A stretch of DNA of 12,053 nt from Actinomycetota bacterium (GTDB taxonomy: Bacteria > Actinomycetota > Humimicrobiia > Humimicrobiales > Humimicrobiaceae). This document shows positions 1-6,391 of this stretch, one piece after another. The notes under the pieces were generated by a model, which worked only from the letters and a program-made list of their open reading frames with translations, did not search any database and was not told where the DNA came from. The position numbers and the translations under genes were made by a program. Positions within the stretch are counted from its first letter, which is position 1. Each line of letters starts with the position of its first letter. The DNA lies in the NCBI GenBank assembly GCA_016932375.1, contig JAFGDA010000062.1, forward strand, positions 1 through 12,053, read 5' to 3'.

Positions 1-7
1 GAATTAC

Positions 8-619
8 TTGCGGGATTTCAGGTACAGAGTAGTGAGGCTTAAATATTTTATAATAGTGGTTACTGCGCTGATGCTTGAGATAATCACTCTTATAATATAC
101 CTGTTGAAGAACGAAAATTTTGTCGACCTGAATATGTTCACAGCCAGCGTACTATACGGTGCCATAAGTGCGATAATAGTCATTCTTGCAATTGGGTGCC
201 TTGTTTTAATCAGGCTTGACAAGAGAAGTGATAAAAACAATATAAAATTGCTACTGGAATTCAAAAGAAAATACTATAATCTTTTGAATAAGTACTCGGA
301 TAATATTAACGAAGACCTGAAAAATTTTGACAGGGAAACAAAAGACCTTGAAGTAAAAATAAACTACGCAGAATCTCTTTCAGAAAAATATGGCAGGTTT
401 TTAAAAGAGTTTGAAGAGTTTGGAATACCGAATTTCCTTAGTGATATTTTCAAGCATGAATCTAACCACATCCAGCTGGAGAAACAATTCTATGAAAGTT
501 TTTCATCCCTTTCAAGCAGGGAGGTTCTGCAAAAGATTTCTGCGGAATCCGAAACAGCACACAGGACCTTTTTAAATGAACTCAATTCACTGGAAAAGAA
601 TCTCAAATTGATTATATAG
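8..619 (+). CDS. Two-helix membrane protein with coiled-coil tail, possibly 5'-truncated
   Basis: I do not recognise the family. The reading frame stays open to the window edge, so the TTG at 8 may be internal and the true start may lie outside the window. Numbering from this TTG, two strongly hydrophobic stretches (about residues 12-33 and 48-69) look like a transmembrane hairpin. After it, the rest (about 72-203) is charged, helical and rich in Lys, Glu, Leu and Asn, with heptad-like spacing at roughly 78-135, so a cytoplasmic coiled coil is likely. There are no catalytic motifs and few Gly or Pro residues after residue 75. The overall plan, membrane helices plus a long helical region, resembles that of the unrelated protein at 9161-9799. 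The next gene begins more than 200 bases downstream and probably has its own promoter. That this is a real gene is fairly certain; its function is unknown. Confidence 0.75.
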   Translation: MRDFRYRVVRLKYFIIVVTALMLEIITLIIYLLKNENFVDLNMFTASVLYGAISAIIVILAIGCLVLIRLDKRSDKNNIKLLLEFKRKYYNLLNKYSDNINEDLKNFDRETKDLEVKINYAESLSEKYGRFLKEFEEFGIPNFLSDIFKHESNHIQLEKQFYESFSSLSSREVLQKISAESETAHRTFLNELNSLEKNLKLII

Positions 620-815
620 TTGCATTTCAAGAAAGACCCGCATGCAGTTAACCTGTACCCGGTCATAGTTTCAGGAAACTCTGCCATATTACTTGCGAAT
701 AACCTGCGGGAAGATACCGTCCGGCTCCATTTTCCCTGCAGACTGAAGCATTGCTGGATATTTAAAAAATGGTATTTAAAAATAGTTGGTAACAGGGTAT
801 GAATTAACAGGTTCA
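620..815. other. GC-richer intergenic stretch without a convincing gene
   Basis: Between the stop of the membrane protein and the -10 box of the next gene lies sequence whose core (about 640-745) is visibly richer in G and C than the AT-rich flanks. It is open in one frame on each strand, a 60-codon frame on + and a 108-codon frame on -, but neither has a ribosome binding site or a recognisable product. The - frame also runs into the 3' end of the preceding gene. An imperfect inverted repeat (CTGCGGGAA near 703, TTCCCTGCAG near 731) lies inside it. It could be a relic of a mobile element or a structured RNA; I cannot decide. Confidence 0.35.
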
Positions 816-821
816 TATAAT
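816..821 (+). promoter_or_regulatory. Probable -10 box for the ATP-cone nuclease gene
   Basis: A perfect TATAAT is present, with no good -35 at the usual distance. Transcription would begin near 828. That leaves about 30 bases of leader before the TTG at 859 but almost none before the alternative GTG at 832, which supports the later start. Confidence 0.4.
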
Positions 822-858
822 AAAATAATATGTGAAAAATTACGGCGGAAGGTTTATT

Positions 859-1695
859 TTGGGCAATTACATTTTAAAATCAGATGGAAGCAAGGAAACT
901 TATAGTAAAACGAAAGTAATGAATTCCCTCGTCAGTTCAGGAGCCTCACCAGGTCTTGCTGAAAAGATAATGAGACAAATAAGCAGGGAAATAAAAGATG
1001 GAATGAATACAGATGAAATTTATAAAAGGGCAAGGGAGCTTCTCAGGGGGGAAAAACCTGGTCTCGCTTTAAGATATTCACTTAAAGAAGCCATCATGGA
1101 ACTTGGGCCGGATGGATTCATATTTGAAAAGTATATTGCAAAGATACTCAAGGAATATGGATATAAAACCCGGGTCGGGGAGATCCTGAAAGGATGCTGT
1201 GTTGACCATGAAGTGGATGTTGTGGCTGAAAGAGATAACATATTTTTAATGATAGAGTGCAAATACCATGGTTCAAAGGGTTTACGTTCTGATATTAAGA
1301 CTGCCCTCTATGTCCACAGCCGTTTTGTGGACATAGAAAAAGCCTTTAAAAATGAAAATTGTGACAGGGATATGCATTATGAAGGCTGGCTTGTAACCAA
1401 TACCAAATGCACTTCTGATGCCATAAAATATGCCGGATGTGTTAAATTCCAGATAATTGCCTGGAAGTATCCGCGGACACAAAATCTCCAGTACTACATC
1501 GAATCAAAAAAGCTCTATCCTGTCAGTATCCTTTCCACCCTTACCAGGAATCATAAAAAGATTTTAATGGATTCAGATATTATAACAATCCAGGACCTGA
1601 ATAATTATACACCAGGAGATCTTACAGGACTCCTAAATACCGGCCATGACCAGGCAATAAGGATAATTGATGAAATAAAGATTCTCCTGGATTGA
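859..1695 (+). CDS. ATP-cone protein fused to an Mrr/RecB-like nuclease domain
   Basis: The protein is predicted to be a nucleotide-responsive DNA endonuclease. Residues here count from the longer reading at GTG 832. Residues 12-90 form an ATP-cone, the allosteric nucleotide-binding domain known from ribonucleotide reductase and NrdR: it opens with ILKSDGSKETYSKTKV and includes a RARELLRGE-like helix. Residues 95-225 look like a PD-(D/E)XK nuclease fold, with D129 after a hydrophobic strand followed by E142-C-K144 in IECKYH, the expected metal-binding set. The last 45 residues may be a helix-hairpin-helix-like tail, which is tentative. I prefer TTG 859 (278 aa) because GGAAGG lies 6 bases before it and the ATP-cone begins directly after; GTG 832 has no binding site. 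Proteins joining these domains are known, but their biological role is poorly defined. No methylase gene is adjacent, so a classical restriction system is not indicated. Confidence 0.85.
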   Translation: MGNYILKSDGSKETYSKTKVMNSLVSSGASPGLAEKIMRQISREIKDGMNTDEIYKRARELLRGEKPGLALRYSLKEAIMELGPDGFIFEKYIAKILKEYGYKTRVGEILKGCCVDHEVDVVAERDNIFLMIECKYHGSKGLRSDIKTALYVHSRFVDIEKAFKNENCDRDMHYEGWLVTNTKCTSDAIKYAGCVKFQIIAWKYPRTQNLQYYIESKKLYPVSILSTLTRNHKKILMDSDIITIQDLNNYTPGDLTGLLNTGHDQAIRIIDEIKILLD

Positions 1696-1746
1696 CATAC
1701 AGGGTTTTTTATAAAAACACATTCGTATACAATACAGGCTATTTAT

Positions 1747-3126
1747 CTATCCATTGCTTCCAATATACCTTTTAAGGATTTTTTCTCCCCTGTTCTTTAA
1801 AAATACATCCAGGACTTCCTGAAACCTGCCGCAAACCGGGTGCTTGTAGTCCCCATATATCTGTATCGAAGAATAAAGGCAGCCGCCTCCGCATATCGGA
1901 GAGAATTTACATGTGGTGCATTTCTCCATGCTGAAAATATTTCTTTTCCTCCAGGTATCCATCTTTTCTTCAAAAAACTGTACTGACGGGGAAAATCTCC
2001 CGATAGCTTCACGGGTATTGCCTATGGATTCCGGGCATACGTATATATAACCGTCGGGGCAAAGGATATTCAATTCAATAAGATTGCTTTCACAGTTGAA
2101 AAAACTCGGTGATATATTGGGGGCGCCATTTAAAAGATCCAGCAAATGCCTTAAAGGCTTGAAAATATAATAACCAAATGCCTTTTCAAGTTCCGGGTTA
2201 CAGTCATAGATGCTTATAAGCTTCTCAAGCAGCCTTTCTTCAGGAATAATGACATCATTGTATTCAAGTGACTGATGGTCTGTTATAAGTGAAGGCTGCA
2301 TTCTAAAATAAGGATGGCTCAGCCAGCCCTTTTTTTCCACATATTCATATAATCCGTTCAGTGAATCAATATTCTGGTTATCAAGATTTATCCTGACATT
2401 TGTACTTATATCATTTTCCAGCAGCAGGTCTATACTCTTAGATATAAGGGCAAAACTCCCTTTGCCTGACCGGAATTTCCTCCGGCTGTCATGGACAGCC
2501 CGGGGTCCGTCAACTGTTATCTGGAGCATATCAATTATGGATTTTGCAGGCCTAAGGATATCGATGAAATCTCCTGCCATCACCCCATTTGTAATTATGT
2601 TTACCCTTGATCCTTCTTTTTCTGCAAATTTAAGTGTTTTATCAACCATTACCCTGGTCCCTGGGAGCAGTGGCTCCCCCCCGAAAAGCTCTATCATCTT
2701 TATTTCTTTTGAATTATTTTTCGATATCGACTTCATGGCTTTTAGCGCCATCGGGAACATCTCTTCGCTCATATATTTATTGGGATTTTCAGGCAGGTCT
2801 TTTTCAAAGCAGTATACGCATGCAAGGTTACAGGCATAAGCCGGGCAGAGTACAAACCTTACCGGCCTGTTAAAAGCTTTAACAGAATACCTCGCAAAAA
2901 GGCTCTTAAATAACTTCTGTTCATTTTCAGGGTTTTCATATAAATACCCTCTCTCTATTAAATTAGAGAGAGGGCCAGCATCAACATCATCATACCTTTT
3001 TCCAAGCACTGACTCCCAGGTCTTACTATCAATAAAATCAAGGGCACCTGTAAGGAAATTATTAATCAGGGTATATTTACCATTTACCTTAAAATGGTAA
3101 TTGTACTTGCTTGGAAAAAGCTTCAT
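1747..3126 (-). CDS. Radical SAM/SPASM peptide-modifying enzyme
   Basis: This is a radical S-adenosylmethionine enzyme with an auxiliary iron-sulfur domain, probably a maturase of the small peptide encoded just upstream. Numbering from TTG 3144 (465 aa), the [4Fe-4S] motif is C105-x3-C109-x2-C112 in ACNLACVYCFE, followed by GGEP at 155-158. The C-terminal SPASM domain carries C351, C362, C370, the signature C409-x2-C412-x5-C418-x3-C422, and C438. Residues 1-85, before the barrel, are of the type found in peptide maturases and may bind a leader peptide, possibly with a PqqD-like fold; I cannot confirm this. I place the start at ATG 3126 (459 aa, MKLFPSKYNYHF), 8 bases after the peptide's stop codon; the TTG at 3144 overlaps the peptide gene and is the alternative. 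Neither has its own Shine-Dalgarno sequence, so translation is probably coupled to the peptide gene. Substrate and product are inferred, not shown. Confidence 0.93.
   Translation of the reverse strand: MKLFPSKYNYHFKVNGKYTLINNFLTGALDFIDSKTWESVLGKRYDDVDAGPLSNLIERGYLYENPENEQKLFKSLFARYSVKAFNRPVRFVLCPAYACNLACVYCFEKDLPENPNKYMSEEMFPMALKAMKSISKNNSKEIKMIELFGGEPLLPGTRVMVDKTLKFAEKEGSRVNIITNGVMAGDFIDILRPAKSIIDMLQITVDGPRAVHDSRRKFRSGKGSFALISKSIDLLLENDISTNVRINLDNQNIDSLNGLYEYVEKKGWLSHPYFRMQPSLITDHQSLEYNDVIIPEERLLEKLISIYDCNPELEKAFGYYIFKPLRHLLDLLNGAPNISPSFFNCESNLIELNILCPDGYIYVCPESIGNTREAIGRFSPSVQFFEEKMDTWRKRNIFSMEKCTTCKFSPICGGGCLYSSIQIYGDYKHPVCGRFQEVLDVFLKNRGEKILKRYIGSNG
2947..2974. repeat. Perfect 11-bp inverted repeat inside the radical SAM gene
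   Basis: The arms CCCTCTCTCTA (2947-2957) and TAGAGAGAGGG (2964-2974) are perfectly complementary around a six-base loop. In the mRNA this is a stable hairpin at about codons 57-66 of the longer reading, roughly 170 bases into the gene. No U-run follows, so it is not a standard terminator. Confidence 0.8.
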
Positions 3127-3134
3127 TCTATCAA

Positions 3135-3254
3135 TTATTGCCAATTAAATATCCAGCACCAGAAAAAACAGCACATTGGCCCTACATCATCTTTCAGGCC
3201 CTTCATTTCCGTATCCTTGTTCCAGAGATACTCAGTTTTATTTATGGAAATCAA
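3135..3254 (-). CDS. Candidate RiPP precursor peptide, 39 aa, Cys/Trp/Phe-rich C-terminus
   Basis: The frame begins at TTG 3254 and ends with TAA at 3135-3137. A near-ideal Shine-Dalgarno sequence (AAGGGAGG at 3263-3270) lies 8 bases before the TTG, the strongest ribosome binding site in this cluster. The N-terminal 26 residues are charged (K6, E8, K13, D14, E16, K18, K21, D22, D23) and end in a G25-P26 pair, as a leader might. The last 13 residues are MCCFFWCWIFNWQ: three Cys (28, 29, 33), three Trp (32, 34, 38) and three Phe, residues that radical SAM/SPASM enzymes commonly crosslink. The leader also contains W11-N12-K13, which fits the aromatic-x-x pattern of three-residue cyclophanes. Its stop codon lies beside the radical SAM start, and the M56 peptidase gene ends 94 bases upstream. 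It matches no peptide family I can name. The alternative is a non-modified hydrophobic micropeptide or a translational leader. Confidence 0.7.
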   Translation of the reverse strand: MISINKTEYLWNKDTEMKGLKDDVGPMCCFFWCWIFNWQ

Positions 3255-3262
3255 AATTTTTG

Positions 3263-3270
3263 CCTCCCTT
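3263..3270 (-). promoter_or_regulatory. Strong Shine-Dalgarno site that sets the peptide start
   Basis: AAGGGAGG reads on the - strand with 8 bases to TTG 3254. The neighbouring genes in the cluster have weak sites or none, so the peptide is likely to be translated more than its enzyme. Confidence 0.7.
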
Positions 3271-3348
3271 CAATATGGTTTCTCGGTATTTCTGCATTTC
3301 TTAAACACGTGTCTGACTTTTTTTATATGTTTGCTGCTTTATAAACTT

Positions 3349-4416
3349 CTATCTTAATAAAATAAAAAAATTTCCGATCCTTATTACAAACATTATCTGG
3401 ATAAGCACCATGAATACAAACAATATATACATAAGAATCTTAGGGAAAATCCCCATATTGATCTTTCCGGGATTGGTCCTGATAATGGAGTTTACCCTGT
3501 CTTCAAGCCTCTTCTGGCTTATCACTTTTGCCGGGGAGAATGTGTAACCTTCACATGGAACTAAACGGCTATTTGGCCCTATCATACACTTAAGCTTCAA
3601 AAGAGAGTTCAAGATATTACGGGCAATTTTTTTAGGAGAAAGGCCTGAATATTTAACTACCATCTTGTCGCATGCCTTTTCCTGTTCAGACCTGATTAGA
3701 AAATATGCAAAATATCCAAAGGGATTAAAAAAATTAAGGTCCCTCAGTATCAATGCTATCCATCCTATCAGGCCGTCCCTTCTTTTAATATGTGAAAGCT
3801 CATGCCATATCAATGTCTCCTTTTCACTTTCATCAAGCTTTTCCAGCAGTCCGGGAGATAAGACAAGCGTAAAATTCCTTACCCCAACAACAAATGGCGA
3901 AATGTAATTATTATGTGTGAGGCTAACATCAGGGCTCCTTGTTTTTATCTTCTCTATATAATTATCAATAATATTGTATATTGCCGGAACCTCTTTTCTT
4001 CCGACTTTTTCCTCGTATGCAAGCCTCCTGTAGAAAAGTGCAAGGTTTATCCACCTTATTAATAAGACAATAAATATTATAAATATTATTACCTGTAAAA
4101 TAATATAATTTGTATTGGAGGCAAGTATTATTGGATCTATATCCATTGTTACCATATTTGTTGGATCAGGAAGTCTAATGCCAAGCGCGCCAAGCGATTT
4201 AGGAAAAGATTCATAATTATAAATACTCTCTTCTATATTTACCTTTTCCAGAACTATGATAAACGGCCTTATAAGAGGCATAAATAAAAAAAGTATCCTT
4301 ATGCCGGAGTCCTTTATCCTGAAAATAAAAAATATGGCCAATACCAGGACTAAAGTGACAAAACTGTCATAAAGGACTGGTATAATATAATGTGTTAGGA
4401 TTTCCAAAAAAAACAT
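3349..4416 (-). CDS. M56-family (BlaR1/MecR1-like) membrane metallopeptidase without sensor domain
   Basis: This is an integral membrane zinc peptidase of the BlaR1/MecR1 type. The zinc motif is HELSH at 205-209, in the setting ETLIWHELSHIKRRD, and the second motif is RSEQEKACDK at 242-251, supplying the downstream Glu of the family. Hydrophobic segments lie at about 12-32, 39-58, 105-122 and 327-347, with weaker ones near 215-225 and 235-241. At 355 residues it ends soon after the last helix, so the large penicillin-binding sensor domain of BlaR1 is absent and beta-lactam sensing is not supported. It follows the BlaI-like gene by 49 bases and precedes the small peptide gene by 94. In the known family the peptidase triggers loss of the BlaI repressor. 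Here it could do that, or cleave the leader of the adjacent peptide, as proposed for membrane peptidases in epipeptide clusters. Which one is inference. Confidence 0.88.
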   Translation of the reverse strand: MFFLEILTHYIIPVLYDSFVTLVLVLAIFFIFRIKDSGIRILFLFMPLIRPFIIVLEKVNIEESIYNYESFPKSLGALGIRLPDPTNMVTMDIDPIILASNTNYIILQVIIFIIFIVLLIRWINLALFYRRLAYEEKVGRKEVPAIYNIIDNYIEKIKTRSPDVSLTHNNYISPFVVGVRNFTLVLSPGLLEKLDESEKETLIWHELSHIKRRDGLIGWIALILRDLNFFNPFGYFAYFLIRSEQEKACDKMVVKYSGLSPKKIARNILNSLLKLKCMIGPNSRLVPCEGYTFSPAKVISQKRLEDRVNSIIRTNPGKINMGIFPKILMYILFVFMVLIQIMFVIRIGNFFILLR

Positions 4417-4465
4417 ATACCTTATACCTTGAGATATTCAGTTTTAAAAAAGCAACAGGATATTT

Positions 4466-4906
4466 TTATTTTAGGGAATCAATTTTCTTCAGAAGCTTTC
4501 TTATGGCACCGGTATTAAGATTATCACTATCGGACAGGTACGTAAAAACCAGGTCCTTTGAAGTTCCTTCCAGCAGGGTATCCGCTACGGTCTCCATAAT
4601 ACTTCTTGAAAGTTCCTGTTTGTCCATTGCTGCAGAATAAATATAGGTTTTCCCAATCCTGTTCTGGTTCAATATACCCTTGTCAGAAAGTGTAGTCATG
4701 GTGGACATTACAGTGGTATAAGGGGTAAACCCGCTATCCCTTTTGGATACCTCTTTTTTAAGCATCTCTTCATGGACCTCCCTTACGGTAACTTCACCCT
4801 TTTCCCACACTATTTTCATTATGTCCGCTTCCAGGCTGCTGATGCTGTTGAGTCCGCCTATACCTATCTCTGAAGAATGTTTCCTCATTTTTTTATCTTT
4901 TTGCAT
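4466..4906 (-). CDS. BlaI/MecI-family winged-helix repressor
   Basis: The protein is a DNA-binding repressor of the BlaI/MecI/CopY family. Residues 20-98 form the winged helix: SSLEADIMKIVWEKGEVTVREV gives the first helices and YTTVMSTMTTLSDKGIL the recognition helix and the start of the wing, both close to the family pattern. Residues 105-146 form the C-terminal dimerisation helices. The length of 146 aa is slightly above the family norm because of a charged N-terminal extension. ATG 4906 is preceded by a modest AAAGG; the ATG seven codons later (4888) is an alternative. It heads a same-strand series with the M56 peptidase, the small peptide and the radical SAM enzyme, so it probably represses this operon and itself. 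Release would come through cleavage by the peptidase, as in bla/mec systems. The inducing signal is unknown. Confidence 0.9.
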   Translation of the reverse strand: MQKDKKMRKHSSEIGIGGLNSISSLEADIMKIVWEKGEVTVREVHEEMLKKEVSKRDSGFTPYTTVMSTMTTLSDKGILNQNRIGKTYIYSAAMDKQELSRSIMETVADTLLEGTSKDLVFTYLSDSDNLNTGAIRKLLKKIDSLK

Positions 4907-4961
4907 TTTTAACCTTTGGTAATTTTTAATAATTCTTTAAAATTAAATTATTTTAATTACT

Positions 4962-4994
4962 TACTAATCTATACTATTTCCTGTAAAATATCAA
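4962..4994 (-). promoter_or_regulatory. Candidate promoter and BlaI operator for the blaI-peptidase-peptide-rSAM operon
   Basis: On the - strand, TTGATA (4989-4994) and TAGATT (4966-4971) are 17 bases apart, a plausible -35/-10 pair. Two TACTA motifs on the + strand, at 4962-4966 and 4972-4976, are spaced exactly 10 bases and overlap the -10. TACTA is close to the half-site reported for BlaI/MecI operators. The region is very AT-rich, so chance matches are likely. Confidence 0.33.
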
Positions 4995-5090
4995 ACAACA
5001 TATCTTATCACTATATTAAACTACTATATATTCTTAAATCCACGGTAAAATTTGACAAATACTTAAACATCTGATAAAAATTACACATAA

Positions 5091-5111
5091 TTATACTAAA
5101 ATAAAGTATAA
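5091..5111. promoter_or_regulatory. Inverted repeat, possible regulator-binding site
   Basis: TTATACT (5091-5097) and AGTATAA (5105-5111) form a perfect 7-bp dyad with a 7-base centre, between the divergent blaI-like and HD-GYP genes. It contains TACTA, as do the motifs near the blaI promoter. A TTGACA at 5052-5057 could be a -35 for the HD-GYP gene, but no clean -10 follows. No other structure is evident in 4907-5181. Confidence 0.3.
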
Positions 5112-5181
5112 AAATAAATAATAAAATATTAATTTATAGTATACATAATATCATCTAAATTATAAGTATCAGTAGGATAAT

Positions 5182-6336
5182 ATGGTATTGAGCAGAACCA
5201 GATATAAAAACAGGGAAGACCTGGACAGGCTGGCATCTGTAGCCCGTAACATAAATAGCATGGCCTATAAAGGTAAATTAGATGACAGTGTTCTCTCAAG
5301 AATTTGCACTGAAATCCTTAAGATAAAACCGTATAAGCTTGTCTGGATTGGGCTTGTGGATGACAGTATTAATTTAGAAAAAATTAATATAAAGCCTATT
5401 GCTTTAAAAAACCTGGACCAGGATTCAAGATTACTTATAGAGCTGCTCATAAGCAAGGAAGAATTAAACGGTGAGCCCCTGATGAATGTCTTAAGATTGA
5501 AAAAACCAAAGGTAATAAAATTTGGTTATCCAGGCGAACCCGATTCCCATCTTCATAAAATAATATACAGAAAAGATTTCCAGTCCCTGCTCATTATTCC
5601 ACTTCACTACAACGGCAGGGTCCTTGGGTCACTCAATATCTTTTCTGAAATGCAGGATTCTTTCCAAAATGACGAAATAAAAATATTACAAAAAACCGCC
5701 GACAATCTTATAGGCAGCGTAAATACGGTAAAACTTAAACTTGAACTTAAGGGTACCTTAAAACAGTTGCAGAGAGTTCTATATGAGACCATAGACGCCA
5801 TAACCCTGATGAGTGAAATAAAAGACCCCTATACTTCCGGCCACCAGAAAAGAGTTGCCCTGATTGCAAGTGCTATTGCAAATGAACTGGAATTACCGAG
5901 AGATATGATAGACGGCATATATATTTCGGGACTTCTTCATGATATTGGAAAGATTTCAGTCCCCAACGATATCTTAAGCAAGCCCGGTAAACTTAACGAA
6001 GGAGAATTCCTTATAGTTAAAAACCACCCGATAGTGAGTTATGACATATTAAAAAATATAGAATTCCCCTGGCCAATTGCCCGGATAGTCAAAAATCACC
6101 ATGAAAGAATAGACGGTTCCGGTTATCCTGATGGTTTAAAGGACAAGGACATTTCAATTTGTTCGAAAATCCTGGCGGTGGCAGATGTAGTAGAGGCCAT
6201 GACTTCCCACAGGCCATACAGGCCTGCGCTTGGCATGAGAAAAGCCTTAAAGGAAATAGAAGAAAACAGGAATAAACTTTACGACCAGAAAGTAGTCAAT
6301 GCCTGTATAAAGGTCCTTATGGAAAAAAAAGTATAA
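5182..6336 (+). CDS. GAF and HD-GYP domain protein, probable cyclic-di-GMP phosphodiesterase
   Basis: The predicted role is hydrolysis of cyclic-di-GMP in the cytoplasm under control of a sensory domain. Residues 10-185 have the order of a GAF domain, including SLLIIPLHYNGRVLGSLNIFS at about 135-155. A short helix at 186-205 leads to the HD-GYP domain (about 200-384). The metal and catalytic residues are present: H221 in DPYTSGHQKRV, H253-D254 in LLHDIGKI, H282 in KNHP, H306-H307 in KNHHERIDGSGYPDGL with the GYP triplet at 314-316, and D335 in ADVVEAMTSHRPYRP. ATG 5182 has AGGA four bases upstream. There is no transmembrane segment or receiver domain, so the signal is intracellular. It is transcribed away from the blaI-like operon and converges on the glutamate dehydrogenase gene; no diguanylate cyclase is in the window. 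Confidence 0.92.
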   Translation: MVLSRTRYKNREDLDRLASVARNINSMAYKGKLDDSVLSRICTEILKIKPYKLVWIGLVDDSINLEKINIKPIALKNLDQDSRLLIELLISKEELNGEPLMNVLRLKKPKVIKFGYPGEPDSHLHKIIYRKDFQSLLIIPLHYNGRVLGSLNIFSEMQDSFQNDEIKILQKTADNLIGSVNTVKLKLELKGTLKQLQRVLYETIDAITLMSEIKDPYTSGHQKRVALIASAIANELELPRDMIDGIYISGLLHDIGKISVPNDILSKPGKLNEGEFLIVKNHPIVSYDILKNIEFPWPIARIVKNHHERIDGSGYPDGLKDKDISICSKILAVADVVEAMTSHRPYRPALGMRKALKEIEENRNKLYDQKVVNACIKVLMEKKV

Positions 6337-6391
6337 GCGTACAGACCAATCAATTAATTATAATCACTGTAATCCTTGTTTCCAGCAATTA

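Noticed and set aside
620..802. 60-codon frame on the + strand directly after the first gene
   Set aside because: TTG start without a binding site and no recognisable family. Kept only as part of the GC-richer islet.
490..816. 108-codon frame on the - strand across the first intergenic gap
   Set aside because: It runs antisense into the 3' end of the gene at 8-619, has no ribosome binding site and no recognisable domain.
2462..2839. 125-codon frame on the + strand
   Set aside because: Antisense shadow of the radical SAM gene, whose motifs are unambiguous.
3229..3288. A 19-codon ATG frame on the - strand just upstream of and overlapping the peptide start
   Set aside because: No Shine-Dalgarno sequence, and it ends inside the peptide gene. 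The peptide's own binding site lies within it, so a chance frame is more likely.
3094..3357. Overlapping + strand frames across the peptide gene
   Set aside because: They lack binding sites and oppose the peptide frame, which has a strong Shine-Dalgarno sequence and fits the operon.
3349..4416. Beta-lactam resistance sensor (BlaR1)
   Set aside because: The penicillin-binding sensor domain is missing and no beta-lactamase is nearby, so a resistance role is not supported.
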